DNA from: Vibrio sp. YMD68
Lineage (GTDB): Bacteria > Pseudomonadota > Gammaproteobacteria > Enterobacterales > Vibrionaceae
DNA: 64,000 nt
NCBI RefSeq assembly: GCF_029958905.1
Contig: NZ_CP124613.1
Coordinates: 1,240,001 to 1,304,000 of the forward strand
Direction: 5' to 3'
Part shown: positions 1 to 8,442 of the stretch, piece after piece
How the letters are laid out: each line of letters starts with the position of its first letter
Position numbering within the stretch: the stretch's first letter is position 1
The notes under the pieces: generated by a model
Told to the model about the DNA's origin: nothing
Database searches by the model: none
The model's input: the letters and a program-made list of their open reading frames with translations, nothing else
Program-made: the position numbers and the translations under genes

Positions 1-1395
1 GGCAAAAACCATAATATGGTTCGACACCCAGATATGCCAAAAGAGGCTTTTTTTGATCTTTGGGAGCACCTTAAACAAGGGCAGCCCTGGCGAGGCGCAG
101 TAAAAAACCGATGTAAAGATGGTCGCTACTATTGGGTAGATGCTTTTGTTACTCCTATATACAGCAACGGAGAAATCGTTGGCTATCAATCGGTGAGAAG
201 AAACTTAGACCCTAAGTATAAAAGTGCTGCGGCTAAGATGTACAAAAGAGTTAAGCAAGGAAAGCCTATTCGTCCGACGTCGGTTGACCTATTTGAGAAA
301 TACAAATTATTGCTATTTTTGGTGTGCGGTATACCCATTATATATTTGACGTCTTATTCTTACCTATTCTCTATCTTATTGCTTCCTATGCCACTTCTTC
401 TGTTCAGAAACGAAATATTCCGAATGGCTAGTTATACTAAAGAACAGCAAGATAAATACGATAGTGTCTCAAGATACGTCTACTCTGGCGATAAACCTAA
501 CAGCGTATGCGACTTCCATATAAAACTACTGGAAGGTCAAGTCCGAACGATTATCGGGCGTGTTATCGACTCTAGCCACATACTTGCGGATGGCTCAACA
601 TCGCTTAACAATACCGTCACTCAATTGAAAAACTCGACAGAGCAAGGTGTGGGAGAGCTATTGCAAATTTCAACCGCATCGGAAGAGATGACTCAAACAA
701 TCGATGAAGTTGCACAGAATACCATGAGTTCAAGTCACAAAATGGAACAAGCTCATAGTGACTGTGAAGCCGCCACAAAGGCAATGCGACACACGATGGA
801 CGAAGTCAATGCTTTAGCCAAAGAAGTCGAAGAATCCGCGACGTCAGCCATTGAACTCTCCACTGAAGTAGAAAAAATTAGCGATATTATGCACGAAATA
901 AAGGGAATATCGGAGCAGACCAACTTACTCGCGCTCAACGCGGCCATTGAAGCCGCTAGAGCAGGAGAACATGGCAGAGGATTCGCTGTTGTAGCCGATG
1001 AAGTGCGGGCTTTATCAACCAGAACACAATCTGCGACCGAGCAAATACACTCATCGGTCTCTGAAATTCATACGACTCTCATTTCGTGGTCAAAAAAAAT
1101 GGAATCTGGGAAAGAAGCCGCTGAAAATTGTGCTACCGAGGCCCAAGAAACAGAACTTCTCGTGGCAAAAGTTTACGATACTATTTCAGATATTTCAGAC
1201 TTAACTATGCAAATATCCACTGCGACCGAGCAGCAAAGTATGGTTTCACAAGAAGTAACCCGAAATATTTCTAATCTCAGAGATGCATCAACAATGAACC
1301 TAGAGCAAACTGAGGGAGTAAATGATCAAGCAGGTATGATCAACCGTCTGTCACATTCACTGGCATCACTTGCTTTATCTTTTCGAGTTAATTGA
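1..1395 (+). CDS. Methyl-accepting chemotaxis protein with N-terminal PAS domain (Aer-like), 5' partial
   Basis: Aer-type chemotaxis receptor. The reading frame is open from base 1, and the residues before the first ATG (base 16) continue a PAS domain: '[10 protein letters not shown]' is the typical Aer/PAS start, followed by '[14 protein letters not shown]'. The true start is therefore outside the window. Residues about 95-130 form a hydrophobic hairpin (membrane anchor), followed by a signalling domain with the classic hairpin tip '[20 protein letters not shown]'. By family knowledge, the PAS domain senses redox or energy state through FAD and the tip contacts CheA/CheW. There is no operon partner downstream. 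The family is secure; the ligand or cofactor is inferred. Confidence 0.9.
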   Translation, partial: GKNHNMVRHPDMPKEAFFDLWEHLKQGQPWRGAVKNRCKDGRYYWVDAFVTPIYSNGEIVGYQSVRRNLDPKYKSAAAKMYKRVKQGKPIRPTSVDLFEKYKLLLFLVCGIPIIYLTSYSYLFSILLLPMPLLLFRNEIFRMASYTKEQQDKYDSVSRYVYSGDKPNSVCDFHIKLLEGQVRTIIGRVIDSSHILADGSTSLNNTVTQLKNSTEQGVGELLQISTASEEMTQTIDEVAQNTMSSSHKMEQAHSDCEAATKAMRHTMDEVNALAKEVEESATSAIELSTEVEKISDIMHEIKGISEQTNLLALNAAIEAARAGEHGRGFAVVADEVRALSTRTQSATEQIHSSVSEIHTTLISWSKKMESGKEAAENCATEAQETELLVAKVYDTISDISDLTMQISTATEQQSMVSQEVTRNISNLRDASTMNLEQTEGVNDQAGMINRLSHSLASLALSFRVN

Positions 1396-1522
1396 ATACA
1401 GCCTGTCTCTAATAGGCAATACAGAGCTATATGAGTGACTGAGTCAACTAGAGGTGGAAAGAATTTTCGGTGTCCAGCCGGAATGACTTAAAAACTACTG
1501 TAGCCTCAGCATACAAAACCAA

Positions 1523-1549
1523 AAAAGCGAGCCATCATAGCTCGCTTTT
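1523..1549 (-). terminator. Terminator-like hairpin copied with the ackA relic
   Basis: Perfect 10-bp stem (1523-1532 with 1540-1549) and a 7-nt loop, with an A-run on the left that becomes a T-run on the minus strand. It matches the ackA terminator at 10719-10740 in sequence, and the spacing to the adjacent coding relic is almost the same (25 versus 24 bp). Confidence 0.7.
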
Positions 1550-1573
1550 CAATATTCTGTATTTTGGAAAAAA

Positions 1574-1624
1574 TTACAACAGTTCGACCGACTGCTGCGC
1601 AATCACGAATTCTTCATTGGTTGG
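1574..1624 (-). pseudogene. Fragment of acetate kinase 3' end
   Basis: The 51 bases at 1574-1624 match the last 51 bases of ackA (10764-10814) at 46 positions and read on the minus strand as TNEEFVIAQQSVELL-stop, the AckA C-terminus with small changes. No upstream ackA sequence remains: the match stops abruptly near 1625. It is a dead relic of a second ackA copy or of a local duplication, not an expressed gene. Confidence 0.8.
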
Positions 1625-1894
1625 CTAGGTATTAGTACAGCAGACACATTACAGCTTCCTCCTACAAATTTTTGGACAGAAGATTGTTGCATTTTTACTA
1701 ATTTAGCAAAACGCGAATTAATTAAGGTAATGTAAAAAATCGCTTAACTGTATGTCCTGTAATTCTGGAACAGAACTATATTATGGAAACCACTTAACAT
1801 TATATGTCCTCCTGCTGGCTACAGAACACCATAATCAGCTGTAATAATCAGCTATATTCTACATCTGTAACTATATTCCTATTAACAATACCGC

Positions 1895-3025
1895 TTAGAA
1901 TAATTCAACTTCTGTTTCCTGTACCGAAACTGTATTGCTTATTTCAGCCGAGAGCGAGGTAAGTAAGTCAACAACTTCAAAGCTGGCTTTTTCCATAAGA
2001 CTTAGCTCTTTAGCTGCAGATTGATGGTCACCTTTTGCGCTTAATAGCATTGCAGCAACACCATGCTTGTGAACTTCTTGGTGTGGCAGCTCAATCCTTT
2101 TGAAGGTTTGAAATGAATTATATTTTTCTACGCCTTCACCTTCGTAATACCACTTTCCTAATCGACACATAGTGTGGTCTGCAAAATCATCAGGGCTTTT
2201 ATCTGAAGTTCCCAACATTACTTTATAAACATCCAACTTCCATACTACATGGTCCATTTTTACTGTTTGCAAAAATGCATCAGCAGCTGAAGCGGTTATC
2301 ACGTTTAACATATTATGAGATATAGTAACGATACGGTCAGCTGTGCCTTCAATAGAAGTAGTACTCGCAGTAATCTCATCTCCCTTTTTGCCAACATCCA
2401 GGATTCCCGTTACTACATGGTCCATTTGACCATTCACTTGTTCAATAAGAGAGGAGATTTCATTAGATGCTTCTGCTGATCTTTGTGCAAGGCTTCTCAC
2501 CTCATCCGCAACAACTGCAAACCCTCGTCCTTGCTCACCAGCTCTGGCTGCTTCAATTGCCGCATTAAGGGCAAGCAAATTAGTTTGGTCAGATATACCT
2601 TTGATAATATCCACAAACTCATTGATTCCAGACATTATTTTCTGGAGATCGTAGATAGAAGTGGTTGTTTGTTCTGTTCCTGATGATATGTTTTTAGTTG
2701 AACTGGAAGTCGTAGATAACATATCCATTACTTGATCAAACAATTGCTCCGAGCCACTAAACTGATCTCTGTGCCCTAGGAGTGATGCTGATGAATTAGC
2801 TAACTGCTCTCTAATCGAGTTAAGCAGCTCGGATGAACCTATCCATAACTCATTGATTTCATTAAGCTCAATACGAAGAGTCTTTTCATATTGAAGTTCT
2901 TCTGAGAGCTTCTGCTTTTCTATTTGAGTTCTTTTAAGTTCTTTCCGCAGTTCAAAAATCTCAGATTCATACTTTGAAATTTCAGAATCTGGTTGTTTTT
3001 TGCTTTTGTTGAAAAATAGCATCAT
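1895..3025 (-). CDS. Soluble methyl-accepting chemotaxis protein with C-terminal CZB (zinc-binding) domain
   Basis: 376-residue cytoplasmic receptor with no membrane segment. After an N-terminal coiled coil (about residues 15-60) comes a short signalling domain with the hairpin tip '[20 protein letters not shown]'. The C-terminal third is a chemoreceptor zinc-binding (CZB) domain, recognised by '[14 protein letters not shown]', '[15 protein letters not shown]' and 'PHQEVHKHG', which supply the His/Cys/His/His ligands. By family knowledge CZB receptors sense zinc or oxidants such as HOCl through the zinc-bound Cys. It stands alone. ATG start; the upstream region 3026-3600 is non-coding. Confidence 0.9.
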   Translation of the reverse strand: MMLFFNKSKKQPDSEISKYESEIFELRKELKRTQIEKQKLSEELQYEKTLRIELNEINELWIGSSELLNSIREQLANSSASLLGHRDQFSGSEQLFDQVMDMLSTTSSSTKNISSGTEQTTTSIYDLQKIMSGINEFVDIIKGISDQTNLLALNAAIEAARAGEQGRGFAVVADEVRSLAQRSAEASNEISSLIEQVNGQMDHVVTGILDVGKKGDEITASTTSIEGTADRIVTISHNMLNVITASAADAFLQTVKMDHVVWKLDVYKVMLGTSDKSPDDFADHTMCRLGKWYYEGEGVEKYNSFQTFKRIELPHQEVHKHGVAAMLLSAKGDHQSAAKELSLMEKASFEVVDLLTSLSAEISNTVSVQETEVELF

Positions 3026-3600
3026 ACCCTCGTTATCAAAATTCTATTGTCGCCCTAAGCTTATGAAAAAAGTAATTTTCATGTTGAAAAATCAAACCTC
3101 ACCATTGCATACTTGTCCGAAAAATATCGCATTTAGATATAGTTACTATTCTGTTCAATTACAAAACCAATAGATAAATGGTGAAGGTTAAACTTTCAAT
3201 ACATCCACCCATAATATTAACACTCTGTAATTAACATTTTTCAAAAAAAAGTGCTTACGGCAAGTGCTTACAAGGTTAGGTCTTGCCTTTTTCCTCTCAT
3301 TACTTTTTGTATAAGCAACTTTGTTCTAACTTCTAGGCGCAACCCATTTCGGGGCACTTTCGTGTTTGAAAGTGCTGACTGGATCGGTTCTGGACAATTC
3401 TGAGTTACGAACCATCAGACACGCTGAACTTTCACATAACTTCTAGTGTCGCAACTCTACGGGCAGCAATTATGCAGCAGTCCAAATTCATTCATTCATT
3501 CATTCATTCATTCATTACATGTTGATATTACGAAAACTTTAGAAGTAACTAACCGGTTAGGTAGGATACATTATTGCTTGGTTTCATTACCCACATGGCT
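3026..3600. other. Long intergenic region with a tetranucleotide repeat
   Basis: About 575 bp between the CZB receptor start and the LysR stop. It holds a hairpin with 8-bp arms (3354-3361 with 3368-3375) without a T-run, and a 31-bp ATTC microsatellite (3486-3516). No gene is supported here. Confidence 0.6.
3486..3516. repeat. (ATTC) microsatellite, 7.75 copies
   Basis: Uninterrupted tetranucleotide run, 7 full ATTC copies plus ATT. It lies 85 bp beyond the stop of the LysR gene, far from any start codon (about 460 bp upstream of the CZB receptor). Such runs are prone to slippage, but here there is no obvious reading frame or promoter to switch. Confidence 0.95.
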
Positions 3601-4524
3601 TCATGAATCAATATTTCGCATATGATCATGCTTAATTGATAAATCTTCTTGCAAAAAGTCCAACAAGTGTCGATGTAGTTTGGGTTGATATTGCCTTGAA
3701 GGATACAGAGCCCATATGCCAATTGGATTGACTTCAAAGTCTTTCAACAAGATAGTCAAAGTCCCTGCTTGTATGTCGATTGCAATAAAGGGCAACGGTA
3801 AACACGCGATACCTTTGCCATTAATCGCTGCATTAAGAAGTATGGAACTATCATTTACAGAGTAGTTACTTGTGACCGTCACATTAATAGGCTGAGCAGA
3901 TTTAGAACCGGCTTTAGGAACAAACAGCCAATCATTGCCTATTCGTTTGTGGATCAAGCAATTGTGATCGAGTAAATCTTCGGGAGATAAAGGAGCCCCA
4001 TGTTCTGCTAGATATTGAGGGGAAGCGCAAACCACCGATGGACAATCAGCCAATTTCTTTCCAATTAAAGATTCGGGCAGGTCATTACTCAACTCGATTG
4101 CCATATCAACCCCATGTTTTATCAAATCCAGTGACTGATTCGACAGCGTGAGATCGACTTCTATGTCAGGGTACTTAAGCATGAATTGTTCAATAGCTTG
4201 GGCAAGATAACCCTGACCAAACGAAATGCTGGTAACCAGTGAAATTCTTCCTTTAGGTTGAGAGTGCTGCTCTTGGGCTAAGCTATATAGTTGGGCATTC
4301 TGCTCTAAAATATTCTGACAGAAAGGCAATAAATCACGACCGGCGTTAGTGATACCTAAGCTTCTTGTTGAGCGATACAGTAAACATACACCTAAAGACT
4401 TTTCCAACGCGGTTATATGCCTAGTCGCCATGGAGCGTGACATTCCTAAAGCCTCAGATGCTGCCGTCAGGCTTCCTAGATCGACAGTAGAAACGAAAAC
4501 TTCCATTGAAATAATTCTATCCAT
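3601..4524 (-). CDS. LysR-family transcriptional regulator
   Basis: 307 residues. The N-terminal winged HTH ('MEVFVSTVDLGSLTAASEALGMSRS') is followed by a LysR substrate-binding domain of the AaeR/DsdC-like type ('PKGRISLVTSISFGQGYLAQ'). It is divergent from the secreted carboxylesterase at 4634, with about 110 bp between the two starts, the classic LysR layout in which the regulator controls its divergent neighbour. The effector is unknown. Complete, with an ATG start at 4524. Confidence 0.9.
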   Translation of the reverse strand: MDRIISMEVFVSTVDLGSLTAASEALGMSRSMATRHITALEKSLGVCLLYRSTRSLGITNAGRDLLPFCQNILEQNAQLYSLAQEQHSQPKGRISLVTSISFGQGYLAQAIEQFMLKYPDIEVDLTLSNQSLDLIKHGVDMAIELSNDLPESLIGKKLADCPSVVCASPQYLAEHGAPLSPEDLLDHNCLIHKRIGNDWLFVPKAGSKSAQPINVTVTSNYSVNDSSILLNAAINGKGIACLPLPFIAIDIQAGTLTILLKDFEVNPIGIWALYPSRQYQPKLHRHLLDFLQEDLSIKHDHMRNIDS

Positions 4525-4633
4525 ACACCCTCAATAGTTCGATTTATGCAACAATCTATTGACGTATAGCATATATATCAACTTCAAACTAGGTTTTATA
4601 CTGACCTTCTATTCCAATACCGAGCCGAATGAA

Positions 4634-6202
4634 ATGAAAAAAACAATGATGCTAGTCGCATGCCTAAGTGCAGGTTTAATTCAAAGTAATACACTATTTG
4701 CCCACACTCAAAATGCTGAAAACTCAACGGTGGCCATCATTGAGTCTGGTAAACTTATGGGAAGCAACCATGATGGTGTGACTGCATTTTATGACGTTCC
4801 ATATGCGCAAAACCCTTTTACGGCAGATCGCCGATTTCAAGCTCCGCAAGCCTACGAAACTTGGAATGGAATATTAGATGCAACAAAAGCAGGTCAACCC
4901 GTTCCACAACCAAGTCGAGGTAAAAACATCACCTTGGTGGGGGCTCCCGGACACCTTACTCTGAACATATGGACACCGACTAACGCCATTGCTGCCAACA
5001 ACAAGGCATCAAATGAAAAGCTGCCTGTCATGGTGTGGATCCCAGGCGGTGCTTTTATCCGAGAAGACGCTGCAGAGTTGGCTTATGACGGTACAAGCTT
5101 TGCGAAGAACAACGTGATCGTTGTAACGATCAATTATCGCGTAGGCGTTGATGGCTTCATGCACCTTGAAGGCACACCGGATAATCGCGGCATTCTTGAT
5201 CAAATCATGGCTCTTAAATGGGTACAAAAGAACATCGAAGATTTTGGTGGAGACCCTAGCCAAGTGACGGTCGCAGGTCAATCTGCTGGGGCAGAAAGTG
5301 TTGCCATTTTATTGGGTACCGAAAAAGCCGAAGGCCTATTCCAAAAAGCCATTATGCAAAGCCCTCCAATGGCATTTTTAACCCAAAAAGAAGCTGATAG
5401 AATCACACAAAGCTATACTGATAAACTGAATATCCCAGCCACCGTTGAAGGTTTATCGACGGTTCCATTTCCTGAATTAGTTAAGAACGTTATTGATATG
5501 GGCTATACCATACAAGATCGTGACAAATGGGGAATGCTGTCGTGGGGAGGCACCGCATTTTTGCCTGTTGTTGATGGGGATATCATTGTCGAGTCTCCAA
5601 TGAAAGATCTCACCAAAGCTTCACCTTCTATTCCAGTGATCGTTGGTAGCACCGATCAAGAATCACGACTGTACATGGTGCCAAGTGGTGCCGTTAACAA
5701 TACGACCGAAGAAACGAAGTCACTATTATTATCTGACTTGTCATTGGAAGGTTGGCCTGCGGATGTGTATTCAACAGAAGACAATGGAAAATCCATTGGA
5801 GACACGTTTGCCGACATTCAATCTGATTTTACGTTTAGAATGCCAGCACTGCACATTGCTCAACAGTTAACTAAAAACGACAACAATGTTTGGCATTATA
5901 ATTTTTCTTGGATGTCACCTGCGTTTGATGGTCACTTAGGAGCCGCGCACTTTGTTGACGTACCGTTTGTGTTTAATACCACTGACAACGGACAAGCAAA
6001 AACATTTGTCGGCTCACAGCCTCCAGTTGAACTTATTAATACCATGCACAAGCAATGGCTAACATTCATCAAGACAAGTAAAGCTGATTGGTCTCCTTAC
6101 AACTTATCGGAACGACCAACAATGCAATTTGATGTTAAATCGAAACAGATCAATGACCCTTATAGCTCGGTTCGAAAATTGTGGGAAGATTTTGAATTCT
6201 AA
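4634..6202 (+). CDS. Secreted type-B carboxylesterase
   Basis: Alpha/beta hydrolase of the carboxylesterase/para-nitrobenzyl esterase family. I choose ATG 4634 rather than the upstream in-frame ATG 4559, because translation from 4634 gives a clean signal peptide (MKKTMMLVACLSAGLIQS then ...LFAHTQ). Visible motifs are the oxyanion hole 'WIPGGAFI' (the family usually has HGGG, here PGGA), the nucleophile elbow 'AGQSAGAES' (Ser about 217), the acidic residue in 'GSTDQES' and the catalytic His in 'GAAHFVDVPFVF'. It likely hydrolyses esters in the periplasm or outside the cell. It is divergent from the LysR gene at 3601, its probable regulator. The altered oxyanion motif is the main oddity. Confidence 0.88.
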   Translation: MKKTMMLVACLSAGLIQSNTLFAHTQNAENSTVAIIESGKLMGSNHDGVTAFYDVPYAQNPFTADRRFQAPQAYETWNGILDATKAGQPVPQPSRGKNITLVGAPGHLTLNIWTPTNAIAANNKASNEKLPVMVWIPGGAFIREDAAELAYDGTSFAKNNVIVVTINYRVGVDGFMHLEGTPDNRGILDQIMALKWVQKNIEDFGGDPSQVTVAGQSAGAESVAILLGTEKAEGLFQKAIMQSPPMAFLTQKEADRITQSYTDKLNIPATVEGLSTVPFPELVKNVIDMGYTIQDRDKWGMLSWGGTAFLPVVDGDIIVESPMKDLTKASPSIPVIVGSTDQESRLYMVPSGAVNNTTEETKSLLLSDLSLEGWPADVYSTEDNGKSIGDTFADIQSDFTFRMPALHIAQQLTKNDNNVWHYNFSWMSPAFDGHLGAAHFVDVPFVFNTTDNGQAKTFVGSQPPVELINTMHKQWLTFIKTSKADWSPYNLSERPTMQFDVKSKQINDPYSSVRKLWEDFEF

Positions 6203-6510
6203 GTGAAACGATTCAAATATTGGATGATGGTTGCTGACATAATTCAGATTAGAAAAACTAGGTCATCACGTGGCTTGGTTTTTTCTGTTGATAGATTTAA
6301 CTAAAAGATAACGAGGCAAAATCGGCTTCATCAAGATAAATTGGTTGGCGCGCATTACCTCTAAAAGTGACATGGTACAAGTGCCCCCGCATACTCTATC
6401 CGTAGTGGTCTACTCATTGTTTTCTCTAAATAAAAATGGCCTAGTTAAAAACTATACCACTGCATCAAAAAGGCAAAAGGCAAGACTTTTTTAGTTGCCT
6501 AGTGATAACG
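6203..6510. other. Intergenic region with left direct repeat of the toxin-antitoxin module
   Basis: No gene is seen. The segment at 6432-6478 is repeated in the same orientation at 7136-7184, on the other side of the toxin-antitoxin pair. Confidence 0.6.
6432..6478 (+). repeat. Direct repeat flanking toxin-antitoxin module (left copy)
   Basis: Begins AAAAATGGCC and ends CATCAAAAAGGCAAAA. About 42 of 49 aligned positions match the right copy at 7136-7184. The two copies bracket the two-gene module and suggest it moved, or was duplicated, as a unit. Confidence 0.8.
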
Positions 6511-6789
6511 TTAATCTGTCGGGAATTTTTGTTTCTGATGTAGAACACGCATAATGCGAATAATGTCGCCTTCAACCCAATATGAGACGATCATTGAAAT
6601 CTCAGGAATGATAAGTAGCCTGCCTCTAACCCCATCACGTCTGACTCCCATAAGAGGCTGAATCGCCAAGTTTTCAACTTTAGTTTCTATTAGTTCGTCG
6701 GTTTTTTCAGCAGCTTCAGGGTTGAAATCGTATAGAAACTCAAATATTTTCTCTCGATCGTTAAGGGATTCTTCCTCCCACAAAATCAT
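6511..6789 (-). CDS. RelE/ParE-family toxin
   Basis: 92 residues with a RelE/ParE fold signature: 'WEEESLNDREKIFEFL' helix, 'NLAIQPLMGVRRDGVRGRLLI' and a C-terminal 'YWVEGDIIRIMRVLHQKQKFP' strand with the basic and His residues typical of the family. By family knowledge such toxins are either ribosome-dependent mRNA interferases (RelE/YoeB) or gyrase poisons (ParE); sequence alone does not decide. The start codon overlaps the antitoxin stop by 4 bp, so the two are translationally coupled. Confidence 0.88.
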   Translation of the reverse strand: MILWEEESLNDREKIFEFLYDFNPEAAEKTDELIETKVENLAIQPLMGVRRDGVRGRLLIIPEISMIVSYWVEGDIIRIMRVLHQKQKFPTD

Positions 6790-7070
6790 AGCTTGCCTCG
6801 ATTGCGGATTTTAGCCTTGCGCTCAGCCATTAGTGACTTGGCTGATGCGTGATCAACAAAAACCGCTTTTCCTGTATCAAACTTCTCAAAAGCTAAGTTA
6901 ACTTGTTCAGTTAACCAAACATCATGGGATAGTGTTTTTCTCTGCTGTTCGGCTAGTTGTTCAGTAAGTTCTCGGCAAGCGTCACTTAACGTTCGACCTT
7001 GGCTTTCAGCCATTTGCTGAGCTAGGCGTTTAGTTTCTTCATCTACACGAAACTGAATTCTTGTGTCCAT
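6786..7070 (-). CDS. RelB/DinJ-family antitoxin
   Basis: 94 residues. The N-terminal ribbon-helix-helix 'MDTRIQFRVDEETKRLAQQMAES' binds DNA, and the C-terminal segment ('LAFEKFDTGKAVFVDHASAKSL') is the toxin-neutralising tail. It is the first gene of the operon. ATG 7070 is preceded by the good Shine-Dalgarno AAGGAG (7077-7082 on the minus strand). Antitoxins of this class normally autorepress the operon. Confidence 0.9.
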   Translation of the reverse strand: MDTRIQFRVDEETKRLAQQMAESQGRTLSDACRELTEQLAEQQRKTLSHDVWLTEQVNLAFEKFDTGKAVFVDHASAKSLMAERKAKIRNRGKL

Positions 7071-7135
7071 AAGCTACTCCTTACTATCTGTATGTACAAA
7101 TGTTAGCACCACACTTAAGTTCGAACAACTAATGA

Positions 7136-7184
7136 AAAAATGGCCAAGCTAAAAAACTAGACAACTCTCATCAAAAAGGCAAAA
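7136..7184 (+). repeat. Direct repeat flanking toxin-antitoxin module (right copy)
   Basis: Partner of 6432-6478, with two 1-bp gaps and a few substitutions. It is followed by a 16-bp perfect palindrome (AGTTTGTT/AACAAACT, 7195-7210). Confidence 0.8.
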
Positions 7185-7237
7185 TGACCCTGTTAGTTTG
7201 TTAACAAACTCATCGCATTACATTGATAGTAACAAAG

Positions 7238-7274
7238 ACAAATGATATTTGTTAAAAATGCAATAATATAAGCG
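7238..7274 (-). repeat. Inverted copy of the lysR/MFS operator region
   Basis: 37 bp downstream of lysR that match, in inverted orientation, the promoter region of lysR at 8274-8315, including the dyad ACAAAT-GAT-ATTTGT. The copies enclose the lysR gene as a pair of inverted repeats. The dyad may be a second binding site for the regulator. Confidence 0.75.
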
Positions 7275-7369
7275 TTCTCCAGCAATGATCTTGTTGGATG
7301 TCGATGTATCATCGACTTTTATAGGTATCTGTTTTGTCTAAGGTACGAAGTTACCTCGCTTGGAACGAT

Positions 7370-8251
7370 TTACAGACCCAGCTTCGGTTGAATAAAATCG
7401 ATAAAAGCAGAAATCCGCTTGGCAACGGAAGAGGACTTATAGTAAACCGCATTAATTTGCTCTCGGCTAGTATGACTGATTTTTTCTCCTTCTAATAATG
7501 GAATTAATCTCCCTTCCGCAATATCTTTTTTCACCATAAAGGCCGATAGACAGGCTATTCCATTTCCCATCAACGCGAGCTGTCTCACCGTTTCACCATT
7601 ACTTGAGGTCAGAGTTGGCGTCAGTCCTGAAAACCCTTTCAGAGGCCATTCATTGAGGGTTTTTGGTGTTGAAAATCCGATGGTATCGTGATGTTCCAAA
7701 TCACTACTCTTACTCGGAAAGCCGCGCTTTGATAAATAATCAGGTGAAGCAACAATGTAAAGTAAACTTCTGCCAAGAAGCCTAGCATGTAAGGTTGAAT
7801 CATTTAATGCACCAATACGAATAGCGATATCGGTTTTCTTTTCTAGCAAATCAACAAAACCTTCATTGGAAGTCAACTCCAATTCAATATCAGGATAGGC
7901 TTGATTAAATGGCTGGACGAGTGGGACTAACTGATGAAACACAAACGGACTAGCGGCATCAACACGTAGTCGCCCTTTGGGTAACTCCCCACGGGATATG
8001 ATCTCGTCTTCCGCTTGCTGTAACTGCATCAGCCCTATTCGCACCGACTCAACGAATTGCCGTCCCTCATCCGTTAATTCAATCCGTCTTGTGGTTCGGT
8101 TTAATATCGTCACGCCAAGCTGGCTTTCTACCTTACTCACCGCTCGTGATACGCGTGCAACCTGTATATCTAGACTTTCTGCTGCCGCAGTAAACCCGCC
8201 AGTATCAACGACAGTAAGTAGAATTTCTAAATCGTCCGATTTTGTGCGCAT
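7370..8251 (-). CDS. LysR-family transcriptional regulator
   Basis: 293 residues. The HTH 'TVVDTGGFTAAAESLDIQVARVSRAVSKVE' region is followed by the effector domain ('GRLRVDAASPFVFHQLVPLV'), typical of the CrgA/PecT-like branch. It is divergent from the MFS exporter at 8443 with about 190 bp between starts, and its promoter region contains the dyad at 8299-8316, so it probably controls the exporter and itself. The ligand is unknown. Confidence 0.9.
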   Translation of the reverse strand: MRTKSDDLEILLTVVDTGGFTAAAESLDIQVARVSRAVSKVESQLGVTILNRTTRRIELTDEGRQFVESVRIGLMQLQQAEDEIISRGELPKGRLRVDAASPFVFHQLVPLVQPFNQAYPDIELELTSNEGFVDLLEKKTDIAIRIGALNDSTLHARLLGRSLLYIVASPDYLSKRGFPSKSSDLEHHDTIGFSTPKTLNEWPLKGFSGLTPTLTSSNGETVRQLALMGNGIACLSAFMVKKDIAEGRLIPLLEGEKISHTSREQINAVYYKSSSVAKRISAFIDFIQPKLGL

Positions 8252-8273
8252 AACTCCTTACCACCTTTCTATC

Positions 8274-8315
8274 CGCTTACGTTTAATTATTGCATTTATA
8301 ACAAATATCATTTGT
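8274..8315 (+). promoter_or_regulatory. Probable LysR operator in the lysR/MFS divergent promoter
   Basis: Contains the near-perfect dyad TAACAAAT-ATC-ATTTGTTA (8299-8317), between the two divergent start codons. The same block occurs inverted at 7238-7274. A T-N11-A-type dyad at this place fits LysR-regulator binding. Confidence 0.6.
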
Positions 8316-8442
8316 TAAATAACCTATTTTTTGCAAAGTACTTCCCATGCAGAATACTCCCAACAAATCACAACACAGCAACACCTTGGTAAGCACATTC
8401 GCTGCTGTGTACTTTAGCCTAACAAACAAGAGAGTAAATGAT

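Larger units (their letters stand above)
1396..1894. other. Non-coding gap with an ackA 3'-end relic
   Basis: About 500 bp without a credible gene. The only recognisable content is the copy of the ackA 3' end and its terminator at 1515-1624. The rest is AT-rich with short hairpins and no ORF with a ribosome binding site. Confidence 0.6.

Noticed and set aside
3354..3375. Terminator hairpin after the LysR gene
   Set aside because: No T-run on either strand and it is 225 bp from the stop; kept only as a note on the gap.
6432..7210. Integron cassette with attC site around the toxin-antitoxin module
   Set aside because: The flanking repeats lack the GTTRRRY/RYYYAAC ends and the long imperfect palindrome typical of Vibrio attC sites.
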